This document shows positions 39,003-49,907 of a stretch of DNA of 64,000 nucleotides, piece after piece. Under the pieces are notes generated by a model that searched no databases, was not told the DNA's origin, and was given only the letters and a program-made list of their open reading frames with translations. The translations under genes were made by a program, and so were the position numbers. Location: contig NZ_JALGBZ010000002.1 in the NCBI RefSeq assembly GCF_023757625.1, positions 558,001 to 622,000 on the forward strand, read 5' to 3'. The DNA is from Halomonas sp. S3-1-1. Its GTDB lineage: Bacteria > Pseudomonadota > Gammaproteobacteria > Pseudomonadales > Halomonadaceae. How positions within the stretch are numbered: the first letter of the stretch is position 1; each line of letters begins with the position of its first letter.

Positions 39003-40703
39003 ATGGAAAGTTATCGTCTAACTACGCTAATACAGGTAGCGCTACTGACTACCTTGATGGGCAGCTACCTCTACGAGGGGATTCTCGATCCGACCCATAC
39101 AGAGTGGCTTCTCAACGAAGGCGATCTGCTTCAACATTTTCTGGGTTGGCACTTTTTTCGTCACGAAGCTTGGGGATGGCCCCTGGGCGCGCTACACACC
39201 TTTGGTAGCGAAGTACGTACCAGCATCGTATTCACCGACTCTTTACCGCTATTAGCGCTTCCATTGAAGCTTATCGAAGGGTGGCTACCCGACCCTTTTC
39301 AGTATCAAGGTCTAGCCGCGTTGGCTCATGTCGTGCTCAACGGCATCGCGGCTTGTCTGCTTTTGACCCGTATCCAAACGCCGATGATCGTAACAATCGC
39401 AATGAGCCTTGTGATCGCCGTAATGCCTGCCGCGATTTTTCGTGGGCCAGGAGGAGCTGGCCACGAGACGTTGATGGCGCACTGGATACTGCTGTTGGCG
39501 ATCTATCTGGTTCTTTTTCGCCCGGTCCCGAACGTAAAAGCCTGCGTACATTGGGCGCTACTTCTCACAATAAGTGTTCTCGTTCACTTTTATCTTTTTT
39601 TGCTGGCGGGCTTGTGCTGGGCGCTTTGGTGGCTGCTGGTGACACTAAAGCGCTGCTGCATTACCTCTCTAGCCGCCGCGCCCCGCTGGTGGTGCGGGTG
39701 GCTGCTGTATACGCTTTTTCAGCCGCTTTCGGTGCTGGTGGTGATGTGGGCGGTGGGCTACCTGCATACTAGCGAAGGGTCGCCGGGATCGGATGGTTTT
39801 GGCTTTTATCTTTCTGAGTTGCTGAGCTTTTTTAACGGTTACAGTTATCTTGCGGAAATCGATAGATCATCCTTTTTATGGTTTGCATGGCATCCTTCTA
39901 TAGCAGGTCAGTATGAAGGGATGAGTTATGTGGGGTTAGGTGTTATTGCTCTCTGGGGCACAGCGCTAGTGCTCTTCCTTCGCCAGCCACTGTGCATCAC
40001 CGGGTATTATCGCTTTAGAGCTGGTGCGCTGGTCCTGGTAGCAGGAGTGCTTTTCATCTTTGCGTTAAGCGATACGCTAGTGTTGGGTCGCTTGGCTTTT
40101 GAGTTGCCCGTGCCCTGGCCGGAATCTCTGCGCGGTTTGTTACGTGCCAGTGGGCGCATGGTCTGGGTACTTATGTACCTCGCAATTTTCGCCGCCATCC
40201 ATGTACTGGTGAGCCGATTAAAAAAGCGTGCATTAATATTGACGGCAAGCGTTGTACTCGCGGTTCAAGCCATCGATCTAAGCCGATGGCATCACTATTT
40301 TCACGTCCAAAGCGAGCAGGCTGCTAGCTATCACCTTGAAGAAGACCCGCGCTTTAACGGCTGGTCCAGCCCACGGTTAACGGCGGCGCTTGCAAAGCAT
40401 CAGTCGCTGGAACTTACCTATGCCAGCGACATCGTAGCCATGCTGCCGCTGGCTTGGTTGGCAGGGAAGTACCATATGTCGATCAATGTGGCCTACGTGG
40501 CTCGCATTACCGAACAAACGATTAGCGCCGCCGTCGCGCCCACTCGCCAAGCACTGTTGTCGGGCCATCCATCGTCGAACGTTGTCTACGCCATGATTGA
40601 TTCGGATATGATCGAGCGCGCCTGCGCGCTGCCTGACATGCAGTGCATCACGACCGCGCTGGCAACCTTTGCCTGGCAGTCCACCGATAAGGAAGCGCAA
40701 TGA
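39003..40703 (+). CDS. Polytopic membrane protein (DUF6311-like, possible GT-C type transferase)
   Basis: A 566-residue inner-membrane protein with about ten hydrophobic segments and a soluble C-terminal part. The early segment VRTSIVFTDSLPLLALPLK is like the DUF6311 family, members of which occur in O-antigen loci. The next two genes are a GtrB-like transferase and a GtrA-like flippase, overlapping in series. By position it would be the serotype-specific transferase that adds a sugar from undecaprenyl phosphate to the polysaccharide; no catalytic residue has been proven. Confidence 0.75.
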   Translation: MESYRLTTLIQVALLTTLMGSYLYEGILDPTHTEWLLNEGDLLQHFLGWHFFRHEAWGWPLGALHTFGSEVRTSIVFTDSLPLLALPLKLIEGWLPDPFQYQGLAALAHVVLNGIAACLLLTRIQTPMIVTIAMSLVIAVMPAAIFRGPGGAGHETLMAHWILLLAIYLVLFRPVPNVKACVHWALLLTISVLVHFYLFLLAGLCWALWWLLVTLKRCCITSLAAAPRWWCGWLLYTLFQPLSVLVVMWAVGYLHTSEGSPGSDGFGFYLSELLSFFNGYSYLAEIDRSSFLWFAWHPSIAGQYEGMSYVGLGVIALWGTALVLFLRQPLCITGYYRFRAGALVLVAGVLFIFALSDTLVLGRLAFELPVPWPESLRGLLRASGRMVWVLMYLAIFAAIHVLVSRLKKRALILTASVVLAVQAIDLSRWHHYFHVQSEQAASYHLEEDPRFNGWSSPRLTAALAKHQSLELTYASDIVAMLPLAWLAGKYHMSINVAYVARITEQTISAAVAPTRQALLSGHPSSNVVYAMIDSDMIERACALPDMQCITTALATFAWQSTDKEAQ

Positions 40704-41746
40704 GAAATGCCCCCTGGTGTTTGAGTATCATCGTTCCGGTACTCAACGAGCAAGAGTCCTTGGCGCCGTTTGTCACACGCATGCTCGACGAGCTGAGCCG
40801 GTGCGTGCCGGCTTTTGAAATTATCTTTATCGATGATGGATCCACGGATGATACCCTGGTGGAGCTCAAATCGCTGAATGCTGACGATGAGCGTCTGCGC
40901 TATGTGTCGTTTAGTCGTAACTTTGGCAAAGAGGCGGCGTTAACGGCAGGGCTTGCTCATGCCGTAGGCGATGCCGTTGTTCCCATGGATGTCGATCTTC
41001 AGGATCCGCCGGAGCTGATCCCGACATTCATCCGTTACTGGCGCGAAGAGGGCTATGACATGGTATATGGCGTTCGAGCTTCACGTCCTGAAGACTCCGC
41101 TGCCAAACGCACGACTGCCAAGGGGTTTTATAAACTGTTTAACCGTATCACTCACTCGCCTATTCCGGGTAATGCGGGTGACTATCGACTCATGTCGAGG
41201 CGGGTAGTCGATGTGCTATTGCAACTGCCAGAACGTAACCGATTCATGAAAGGCCTCTACGCTTGGGCGGGTTTCAAAACCATTGGCGTGTCGTATCAGC
41301 GTCCGGCACGCCAAGTCGGTGAGAGCAAGTTCAGCTTCTGGAAACTATGGAATTTCGCTCTTGACGGTTTGGTAGGTTTTAGCACGATTCCCCTGCGAGT
41401 TTGGAGCTATATAGGCGCCTGTATTGCGTTCGTTGCTTTCATTTATATGGCAATTGTCATGCTGGGAGTGGTGGTCAATGGTCGCGACGTGCCAGGCTAT
41501 GCCTCCCTCATGAGCGTCGTGCTCTTTTTCGGCGGGATGCAGCTTCTATCGATTGGCGTTTTGGGGGAGTATATCGCGCGGTTATTCATTGAGGTCAAAG
41601 GCCGTCCGCTGTATATCGTGGCGGAGGCGTCGTCACTCGCCCCAGCGAAGCAATCGAACACGGACGTAGGCGACGAAGAGGATTTCAAGACGTCTTCTCG
41701 GTCTTCGGCTAAATCGGTCTTCAAGCAATGGCCCGGTAATGAGTAA
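40700..41746 (+). CDS. GT2-family undecaprenyl-phosphate glycosyltransferase (GtrB-like)
   Basis: Predicted to move a hexose, often glucose, from a nucleotide sugar to undecaprenyl phosphate on the cytoplasmic face. The GT2 domain holds the motifs IIVPVLNEQESL, FIDDGSTDDT and MDVDLQDPPELI. Two C-terminal membrane segments (about 235-255 and 270-295) complete the DPM1/GtrB plan in 348 residues. The start overlaps the previous stop by 4 bp (ATGA). Confidence 0.92.
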   Translation: MRNAPWCLSIIVPVLNEQESLAPFVTRMLDELSRCVPAFEIIFIDDGSTDDTLVELKSLNADDERLRYVSFSRNFGKEAALTAGLAHAVGDAVVPMDVDLQDPPELIPTFIRYWREEGYDMVYGVRASRPEDSAAKRTTAKGFYKLFNRITHSPIPGNAGDYRLMSRRVVDVLLQLPERNRFMKGLYAWAGFKTIGVSYQRPARQVGESKFSFWKLWNFALDGLVGFSTIPLRVWSYIGACIAFVAFIYMAIVMLGVVVNGRDVPGYASLMSVVLFFGGMQLLSIGVLGEYIARLFIEVKGRPLYIVAEASSLAPAKQSNTDVGDEEDFKTSSRSSAKSVFKQWPGNE

Positions 41747-42131
41747 AACACGCGCCGAAATGTGGCAGGCGCTGCGTTTTATCGCCGTTGGCGCTACTGC
41801 CACCGCGACCCATATGCTGGTAGCAACCCTGCTTTACGCATTTTTGAACGGCCGTGCGATCCCCGTAATCAATTTTGCGGCATGGCTTACTGCATTTGTC
41901 GTGTCGTTTTGGGGTCACCAGCGGGTGACGTTCAAGCGCTCGACCACGTTTGGGCGCTTTTTGTTGATGTCACTTTCGGGGCTGGCCATTAACTATGCGC
42001 TACTGGGCGCGCTATTGCAGACGCCGCTTTTGCCCTTGTTGGCCATGCTGCTAGCTATTGCGGGCGCCGCCATGAGTACTTATCTATTGGCAAAATATCA
42101 TACCTTTGCCGGGGCTGTCGGGCGCAAGTAA
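41739..42131 (+). CDS. GtrA-family flippase-like protein
   Basis: A 130-residue protein with four membrane segments and the GtrA signature FIAVGATATATHM...FWGHQRVTFKRS. It likely helps flip the undecaprenyl-phosphate sugar made by the GtrB-like enzyme. Starts 8 bp inside the preceding gene. Confidence 0.9.
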   Translation: MSKTRAEMWQALRFIAVGATATATHMLVATLLYAFLNGRAIPVINFAAWLTAFVVSFWGHQRVTFKRSTTFGRFLLMSLSGLAINYALLGALLQTPLLPLLAMLLAIAGAAMSTYLLAKYHTFAGAVGRK

Positions 42132-42228
42132 GGCGGCTTTCCCATTGGTAACGGTGGTGCGGACCCATCGCTTGGCTTAACATGGCGCCCTATTTGGGAC
42201 CCTCATCAGCACGGGAAAAGGTAACGGA

Positions 42229-43023
42229 ATGCTAACATCCCTCAAAGGCGCTTGGCGTTATCGCCAGTTCATTGCCACTTCCATTCGCCACGAACTGGTG
42301 ACGCGTTTTGCCCGCAGCCGTATAGGCGGCGCTTGGATGATCATTCATCCACTATCGATGGTGCTGATTTATGCGTTAGTGCTCTCTGCGGTGCTTTCTG
42401 CAAAACTTCCTGGTATTGAAAGTCAGTACGCCTACGCGATTTATCTGACGGCCGGTATGCTCGGCTGGAGCCTTTTTAGCGAAATTCTCAACCGCTGCTT
42501 GGGTGTCTTTATAGAGAACGCCAATTTGATGAAAAAGTTGGTGTTTCCCAAGATTGCTCTTCCCGTGATCATTACGGGCTCTTGCCTAATCAATAACCTG
42601 GCGCTTTTTATGGTAATTCTGATCGTATTTGCCCTGTTGGGCCACTTTACCCCGGCCACGCTGCCATGGGTGCTGGTGCTGACTGGTATCACCGTTTTGC
42701 TGGCGCTGGGGCTTGGCCTCATACTTGGCGTCTTGAACGTTTTCATCCGCGATATCGGCCAGCTTATGCCTATAGTGTTACAGTTTTTGTTCTGGTTTAC
42801 TCCGGTGGTATATCCCGCCGAGATCGTGCCGGCATCTTTGCAAACATTGATCGCGTTCAACCCTCTTTTTCATTTGATAGGTGCCTATCACGATGTGTTG
42901 GCCTACGGACAGCCGCCTTCCTTGACGGTGCTTATGGCACTAATGCTTTTGGGCGGTGGTCTGGTTCTGGTTAGTGCGCTTTTGTTTCGCAAGGCAAGCC
43001 CGGAAATGGTGGATGCGCTATGA
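42229..43023 (+). CDS. wzm: O-polysaccharide ABC exporter permease (Wzm)
   Basis: A 264-residue ABC-2 type permease with six membrane segments. RSRIGGAWMIIHPLSMVLIYA near the N-terminus and the late FNPLFHLIGAYHDVLAYG segment are typical of Wzm/TagG proteins. It exports lipid-linked polysaccharide across the inner membrane with the ATPase encoded next. Its presence means the main chain follows the ABC-transporter pathway; no Wzx/Wzy pair was seen. Confidence 0.93.
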   Translation: MLTSLKGAWRYRQFIATSIRHELVTRFARSRIGGAWMIIHPLSMVLIYALVLSAVLSAKLPGIESQYAYAIYLTAGMLGWSLFSEILNRCLGVFIENANLMKKLVFPKIALPVIITGSCLINNLALFMVILIVFALLGHFTPATLPWVLVLTGITVLLALGLGLILGVLNVFIRDIGQLMPIVLQFLFWFTPVVYPAEIVPASLQTLIAFNPLFHLIGAYHDVLAYGQPPSLTVLMALMLLGGGLVLVSALLFRKASPEMVDAL

Positions 43024-44336
43024 GTCACTCAGCCGCTAACGCCTCCGCCAGGAGTGTCTCAGCAACGCATGCATCGGCCAGCAAGCATGCGCTGCTGGAA
43101 GTGCGCGAGTTGGGCAAAGCTTATCGCCGCTACCGTAACGAGCTTGCACGCGTTGTCAGCTGGTTTACGCCCATAAAGCCTAAGGATGAAACCTGGATAC
43201 TGCGCGATATCAATTTCGATATCGCGCCGGGCGAGGCGGTCGGAATCGTTGGACAAAACGGCGCGGGCAAAAGCACGCTGTTAAAGATGATTACCGGTAC
43301 CCTGCGGCCCACGGAAGGTTACATTCGAACCCACGGTAGAATAGCCGCGATACTGGAGCTTGGTATGGGGTTCAATGGAGAATTAAGCGGGCGCCAGAAC
43401 GTGCTGCACTCGGCAGGTCTGATGGGCTTCACGCATGCGCAGATCAGTGAAGCGATGGATGATATCGAAGCCTTTGCCGAAATCGGTGACTACTTCGATA
43501 AGCCTATGCGCGTTTACTCCAGTGGTATGCAGATGCGCGTCGCCTTTTCGGTGGCGACTGCGTTTCGCCCACAAATCCTGATTGTCGATGAAGCGCTCTC
43601 GGTTGGCGATGCCTACTTTCAGCACAAAAGCTTCGATCGTATCCGCGAGTTCCAGCGTCAAGGTACCTCACTGTTAATCGTCTCGCACGATAAGGCGGCC
43701 ATACAAAGCCTTTGCGATCGCGCCATCCTCCTGGAGCAGGGTCAGATACTGCAGGATGGTCTGCCGCAGGACATTATGGACTACTACAACGCTCTGATAG
43801 CGCAAAAGGAGAACGCCAGGGTCGAGATCAAGCCCTTGGATAGCGGCCAAATTCAGACGCAGTCCGGCACGGGCGAAGCTAGTATCGTCCAAGTCAGCCT
43901 GCACGCGGCAAACAGCGGCGCGATTGATGTAGTCGATGTGGGGCAGCCGGTCGAACTCAGAGTAACGGTAGCCGTTCATGTCGATTTGCCAGAGCTGGTG
44001 GTGGGGTACAAGATAAAGGACCGCGTGGGTCAGGACGTATTTGGAACGAATACTTGGCACACTCACCAGATAGAGAAGGAGTTGGTGGCTGGCGAGAGGC
44101 TGACCTATCACATGCGCTTTAGCGCCAATCTGGGGCCCGGCAGCTACTCCGTGTCACTGTCACTTCACAGCAGTGATACGCATCTTACCCGCAATTATCA
44201 GTGGATAGACCACGCTCTGGTCTTTCAGGTCGTCAATATGGAAAAAGACTTCTTTTTGGGCAGCAGTTGGATCATGCCGATCATTGACTGTGAGCGTGAA
44301 GCCGCATCCCGTTCAGAATTCAACGAGTCGACTTAA
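43020..44336 (+). CDS. wzt: O-polysaccharide ABC exporter ATPase with C-terminal sugar-binding domain (Wzt)
   Basis: A 438-residue ATPase. The ABC domain has Walker A GQNGAGKST, the TagH/Wzt-type signature YSSGMQMRVAFSVA and Walker B ILIVDEALSVGD. Residues about 275-430 form a beta-rich extension resembling the carbohydrate-binding domain of Wzt from E. coli O8/O9a, which recognises a chemically capped non-reducing end before export. The start overlaps wzm by 4 bp. The fused methyltransferase encoded next could make the cap. Confidence 0.92.
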   Translation: MSHSAANASARSVSATHASASKHALLEVRELGKAYRRYRNELARVVSWFTPIKPKDETWILRDINFDIAPGEAVGIVGQNGAGKSTLLKMITGTLRPTEGYIRTHGRIAAILELGMGFNGELSGRQNVLHSAGLMGFTHAQISEAMDDIEAFAEIGDYFDKPMRVYSSGMQMRVAFSVATAFRPQILIVDEALSVGDAYFQHKSFDRIREFQRQGTSLLIVSHDKAAIQSLCDRAILLEQGQILQDGLPQDIMDYYNALIAQKENARVEIKPLDSGQIQTQSGTGEASIVQVSLHAANSGAIDVVDVGQPVELRVTVAVHVDLPELVVGYKIKDRVGQDVFGTNTWHTHQIEKELVAGERLTYHMRFSANLGPGSYSVSLSLHSSDTHLTRNYQWIDHALVFQVVNMEKDFFLGSSWIMPIIDCEREAASRSEFNEST

Positions 44337-47300
44337 TGGATTTTTATACCCGTTTTACCAACCATTTTCGCGGTGAAAAAGACGACATCAAACAGCGGCT
44401 CGAAGTCTATATTCCGATGTTGAGCCCCATCATGGCGCGTTACCCTGAAGCGACGGTCGTAGACCTCGGTTCAGGGCGTGGCGAGTGGCTCGAGTTGATG
44501 CGTGAAAACGGTTGGCCCGCCAAGGGAATCGATACCAACGAAAGCATGGCGCAAGCGTGTAATGAAAACGGACTCCTAGTCGAGGTCAACGATGCGCTCG
44601 ACGGATTAAGGCAGACAGAAAGTGACTCGTTGGCAGCCATTACCGGTTTTCACATCGCTGAACATATACCCTTTGATGGCTTGGTAGAGCTGATTCAGGA
44701 AGCTAGGCGCGTTCTAGTGCCTGGCGGGGTACTGATCCTTGAAACGCCTAATCCAGAGAATCTCACCGTGGGTCTTTGGAGCTTTTACCTGGACCCCACG
44801 CACCTGCATCCGCTGCCGCCCCCGCTGCTGCATTTCGTAGCTACCGACGCAGGTTATGCGAAAGCCGATATTCTGCGTTTAAACGGTCCCAAGCCGCCGG
44901 AAAAAGATAACGCTGTCCATGAGTATTTGAACTGGGCCGTCTCAGCCTATCCGGATTACGCGCTGATCGCTCACAAGGACGCTGATGGAGCTAGCGCTCC
45001 CTGGTTCGAGTATCTGGATAAGTTGACTGAGTTCCAGCAGGGCAGCCTCGACACCTTGGCGGAGAAAATCCAACAGCAAGCCGACCAGTTGGAAAAAGCA
45101 AGACACCAGATCGAAACATCAGAACATGAGCTGGCCGACGCTACGCAAAAGCACCAGCAGACGCTTCAGGAGCGTGACTACTTCCAACAGAAAGCTGAAC
45201 AACTACTGCAAGAGCTCAATGGCCTCTACCATAGCCGTTCCTGGCGCGTTACGAAGCCCCTTCGCGGTGTTATGCACTTTCATCGCCACTCCACGGTCGC
45301 CCGTGGCAAGCTGCTACGCAAAATGGCGCAGATTCCTTGGCTAAAACGTTTGGCGTTGAAGGTTTTAAACCGCTTTCCCGGCCTGAAGGTACGTGTGCTA
45401 AAGCACATGGCCGCCAGCGATAGCCTATTTAGCCGTAAAGGGCAGTTTAGTGCCGAGGACTTCGTTAATCTGAATGCCGATACCCGTGCCCGAGTACGGC
45501 TTGAGGCTTTGTCGCTGCGTGATACGCCTTTTGAAGCCCAAATGGTGCAAGGTATACGCTTGGAAGGGCACATCAATGGCAGCTATAGCTTGGCATCGGT
45601 AAACCGCCATCTGCTAACCCGGTTGCAGCAAAACGACAATTCGCCAGTACTTTGGCTGGCGCCTCACGAGGGCTCGCCGACGGGGCAGGTAAGTACGGTG
45701 CCCGGTGGCGAGGAAGAGGTTGCCCGATTGAATACACTGGTCGATCCTGCCGCTTGGCAGAGTCTACCGGCCGAGCAACGAATCGCGCTTTATCACCATT
45801 ATCCGCTTATCATACCTGATCCCCACCACGGCAACGCTGTGGCACTGTTTTTCTGGGAAGAGTCGTCGGTGCCCAAAGACATGGTAGAGACGCTCAATCG
45901 CCACTACCACGGTGTGATCGTTACCGCCTGGTTCGTTAAAAAAGTGCTCATGGATAGCGGCTGCAAGCGACCGATTCACGTAGTAGCTCTGCCGTTGGTC
46001 GCCAATTCAAACGCCCGTAAAAGCCATGTTAGCGACCTTTTGAGGGTAGGCCAGGGTCGGGCCGTTCATCTTTTGCATGTCTCCTCGGCGTTCCCTCGAA
46101 AGGGCGTCGATATACTGCTTCAGGCATTCGAGCAGTTGGCTCAGCAGGACGCTGAGCTGACGCTGACGCTCAAAACCTTTCCCAACCCGCATAATCAAAC
46201 CGAGGCTTGGGTCGAGGCATACGTAAGCAAGCAGCATCGCCACCGGCTTACGCTCATAATGGAAGATTACTCTGCCGAACAGATGGCCGCGCTCTATCAT
46301 CAAGCCGATATCGTCGTGCTACCTACCCGGGGAGAAGGGCTCAATATGCCCGCCATCGAGGCCGGGGAATTTGCGCGAGCCTTGGTAGTCACCGGTTACG
46401 GCGCCCATACCGACTTCATTTCCTCTGCGTATGCCGGTTGGGTAGATTACTGCTTCGATCACGCCCAATCCCATTTTAAAAGCGGCGAGGCCCTTTGGGT
46501 CGAGCCAAGCGTCAGCGGTACCGCTGAGCAAATCAAAAATCGTATCGAAGCACTACGCCTTGGTGGCGAGCGCGCTGAGGAAACCGCCAAAGATCTACAC
46601 GATGCTATTCAGGCACGTTTCTTTTCACCTTCGGCCGTCACATCGCTGTTGTCATCGCTTAGCCGTTTAAAAGCGATGCCCCAAACACCGCTTCCCACGC
46701 TTTCAATAAGCCTGTACTCCACGTGGGGCGAGCCCTGCGGCATCGCGCAGTATAGCGATCACTTGCTAGAAGGCGTGCAGGCGGCGGGCGAGCCGGTCGA
46801 AATCGAAGTACACGCTGCTACCCAGCCGCAAGCCACGCGTTCAGAGCCACTAAACGTTATCGGCAAGAGCTGGCACAAAGGCAGCAGCCCCTCTTTAGCT
46901 AGCGCTCGCGGAAATATAATCTGGCTACAGCATCACTTTGCTTTTTATGAACTCGACCGCGCGCTGGGGCAAGAGGTGCAGCACTGTCGTCAACTGGGCA
47001 AGCGTGTTTATATCACCCTTCACACGACCCGGCCAGTAGTGGATTTCGAAACTTCGCGTCGCCGCATGGTCGCCGCGACCCTGGCTGAGTTTGACCGCGT
47101 TTTCGTACATACGCTAGACGATCTTAACTATCTCAAGCGTATTGGCCTCACCGACAACGTGACCCGGATGCATCAAGGAGTAGTCAGCGACAATGCCTTT
47201 CAATTGCCGGTTAGTCAGGTAAAAGAGTCGTCGCCGATCATCGGCTGCTTTGGTTTTTTACTGCCTCATAAAGGCGTAAATACTCTAATTGAAGCTTTCG

Positions 47301-47839
47301 CCGCCCTGCGCAAGCGTCATGCGTTACCCGAGTCAGCGATATTGCGACTGGTAACATCCGTTCGGGACGAGTCGAGCTCCCTGGAGGAGTTGGGGCGCTG
47401 CCAGCGGACGGCCGAGCGTTTAGATGTGGCAGAGCATATCGAATGGTATACCGGCTTTTTACCGCTTGAAGAGGCGCAGCAACGTCTGTCTGAATGCAGC
47501 GTCGTGGTTTTGCCTTACCAGTACACTCAGGAATCCAGCAGCGCTGCGGTACGCACAGCCGTTGCCGCATGTCCGACCGTTTTGACGACGCCAGCGCCTA
47601 TTTTTGATGAGGTCGCGAGCGTAGTTTGGCAGACCGAAGGTTTTGAACGTGACCATATCGCTGAAGCGATTACGCAGGTGTTAAACGCATCTGACGAGCA
47701 GTGCAGCATGTACCAAAAGGCGCGAGAACAATGGCTTTTGGAACGGCGCTGGTCTTCGCTGGGGCGCCGTTACCACGATCTTTTCAGCGCTGCGCTGATC
47801 GATCAAAGGCTGTCGCTTGGCGTGGATGAAGCCCTTTGA
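44336..47839 (+). CDS. Methyltransferase / coiled-coil / tandem GT4 fusion protein
   Basis: An 1167-residue multidomain enzyme. Residues about 35-200 are a class I SAM methyltransferase (VVDLGSGRGEWLELM; FHIAEHIPFDGL; LVPGGVLILETPNPEN). Residues about 225-295 are heptad-rich and likely coiled coil, ending in LYHSRSWRVTKPLR. Two GT4-like units follow: about 550-740 (LPTRGEGLNMPAIEAGEF) and 790-1160 (CFGFLLPHKGVNTLIEAF; LPYQYTQESSSAAVRTA). The start overlaps the wzt stop by one base. The layout recalls chain-terminating WbdD proteins (methyltransferase plus coiled-coil ruler), but glycosyltransferases replace the kinase. Capping and chain-length control are inferred. Confidence 0.85.
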   Translation: MDFYTRFTNHFRGEKDDIKQRLEVYIPMLSPIMARYPEATVVDLGSGRGEWLELMRENGWPAKGIDTNESMAQACNENGLLVEVNDALDGLRQTESDSLAAITGFHIAEHIPFDGLVELIQEARRVLVPGGVLILETPNPENLTVGLWSFYLDPTHLHPLPPPLLHFVATDAGYAKADILRLNGPKPPEKDNAVHEYLNWAVSAYPDYALIAHKDADGASAPWFEYLDKLTEFQQGSLDTLAEKIQQQADQLEKARHQIETSEHELADATQKHQQTLQERDYFQQKAEQLLQELNGLYHSRSWRVTKPLRGVMHFHRHSTVARGKLLRKMAQIPWLKRLALKVLNRFPGLKVRVLKHMAASDSLFSRKGQFSAEDFVNLNADTRARVRLEALSLRDTPFEAQMVQGIRLEGHINGSYSLASVNRHLLTRLQQNDNSPVLWLAPHEGSPTGQVSTVPGGEEEVARLNTLVDPAAWQSLPAEQRIALYHHYPLIIPDPHHGNAVALFFWEESSVPKDMVETLNRHYHGVIVTAWFVKKVLMDSGCKRPIHVVALPLVANSNARKSHVSDLLRVGQGRAVHLLHVSSAFPRKGVDILLQAFEQLAQQDAELTLTLKTFPNPHNQTEAWVEAYVSKQHRHRLTLIMEDYSAEQMAALYHQADIVVLPTRGEGLNMPAIEAGEFARALVVTGYGAHTDFISSAYAGWVDYCFDHAQSHFKSGEALWVEPSVSGTAEQIKNRIEALRLGGERAEETAKDLHDAIQARFFSPSAVTSLLSSLSRLKAMPQTPLPTLSISLYSTWGEPCGIAQYSDHLLEGVQAAGEPVEIEVHAATQPQATRSEPLNVIGKSWHKGSSPSLASARGNIIWLQHHFAFYELDRALGQEVQHCRQLGKRVYITLHTTRPVVDFETSRRRMVAATLAEFDRVFVHTLDDLNYLKRIGLTDNVTRMHQGVVSDNAFQLPVSQVKESSPIIGCFGFLLPHKGVNTLIEAFAALRKRHALPESAILRLVTSVRDESSSLEELGRCQRTAERLDVAEHIEWYTGFLPLEEAQQRLSECSVVVLPYQYTQESSSAAVRTAVAACPTVLTTPAPIFDEVASVVWQTEGFERDHIAEAITQVLNASDEQCSMYQKAREQWLLERRWSSLGRRYHDLFSAALIDQRLSLGVDEAL

Positions 47840-47899
47840 CGCCTCGGGGCGGCTCGCCACGATAGCGTCAAGGAATTGGCGGGCCATTGTTAACCGTGA

Positions 47900-49000
<1,101 letters not shown>

Positions 49001-49016
49001 ACTATAAGGAGCCCTC

Positions 49017-49907
49017 ATGAAAACATGTTTGGTCACGGGAGGTAGCGGCTTTACCGGCCGCTATTTAATCGCTCTCTTGAAACGCCAGGGCCACCGTGTA
49101 GTGGCTCTGGCTAGTCAGCCCTGCGGTGCAGACGAAACGCACCACGTTGACCTTAATGATGAAGCAAGCCTGGTCGATGTAATCCAAGAGATCGCACCGG
49201 AAGAGGTTTACCATCTCGCGGCGCTCTCTTTCGTAGGCCACCCTACGCCGCTTGATTTTTACCGTGTCAACACATTGGGTACCGATGTACTGTTTAAGGC
49301 ACTTAGCAAACTTATACAGCCCCCACGCGTGCTGGTTGCCAGCAGCGCCAACGTCTATGGAGCCAACGCCCAAGCCATCATCGATGAAAACGTTACGCCG
49401 CTTCCCGTTAATCATTACGCTCACTCCAAATTGGCGATGGAGCATGTAGCGACAACCTACGCCCAGCGAATGCCGCTACTCATTGCGCGTCCTTTTAACT
49501 ATACCGGGCGAGGGCAGGCACTACACTTTCTAGTTCCTAAAATAGTTCAGCATATCAAGAATTTGGAAAGTGTTATTGAGCTTGGAAATGTTCACGTTAG
49601 CCGTGATTTCAGCGATGTGAGGGATGTCTGCAATGCTTATACATGCCTTTTACATCAATGGCCCTCCGAATCGCAAAGCGGTGACATCGTCAACATTGGT
49701 TCTGGACGTGCGGTATCGCTCAAAGGCTTGATCGACGACCTTCAATCCATCTCTGGTCATGAAATAAAAGTGATGGTCAATCAGGATTTCGTGCGCTCAA
49801 ACGAAATTTCAGAGCTAAAAGCCTGTACGAGCCGACTGGATCGCTGGGCTCCGGGGTTAAGCCGGGTTCCGCTCAAGCAAACGCTTGAATGGATGCTGTC
49901 CAGCTAG
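49017..49907 (+). CDS. rmd: GDP-4-keto-6-deoxymannose reductase (Rmd-like)
   Basis: A 296-residue NAD(P)-dependent reductase of the extended SDR family. TGGSGFTGRYLIALL binds the cofactor, and the catalytic Tyr-Lys lies in YAHSKLAMEH. Directly after gmd, it most likely yields GDP-D-rhamnose, as in the common polysaccharide antigen locus of Pseudomonas aeruginosa. GDP-fucose synthase or a talose-forming reductase is the main alternative; the length and pairing favour Rmd. Confidence 0.85.
   Translation: MKTCLVTGGSGFTGRYLIALLKRQGHRVVALASQPCGADETHHVDLNDEASLVDVIQEIAPEEVYHLAALSFVGHPTPLDFYRVNTLGTDVLFKALSKLIQPPRVLVASSANVYGANAQAIIDENVTPLPVNHYAHSKLAMEHVATTYAQRMPLLIARPFNYTGRGQALHFLVPKIVQHIKNLESVIELGNVHVSRDFSDVRDVCNAYTCLLHQWPSESQSGDIVNIGSGRAVSLKGLIDDLQSISGHEIKVMVNQDFVRSNEISELKACTSRLDRWAPGLSRVPLKQTLEWMLSS

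Noticed and set aside
44336..47839. Assignment of the fusion protein as a true WbdD kinase-methyltransferase
   Set aside because: No kinase motifs are visible after the methyltransferase domain; glycosyltransferase domains occupy the remainder.
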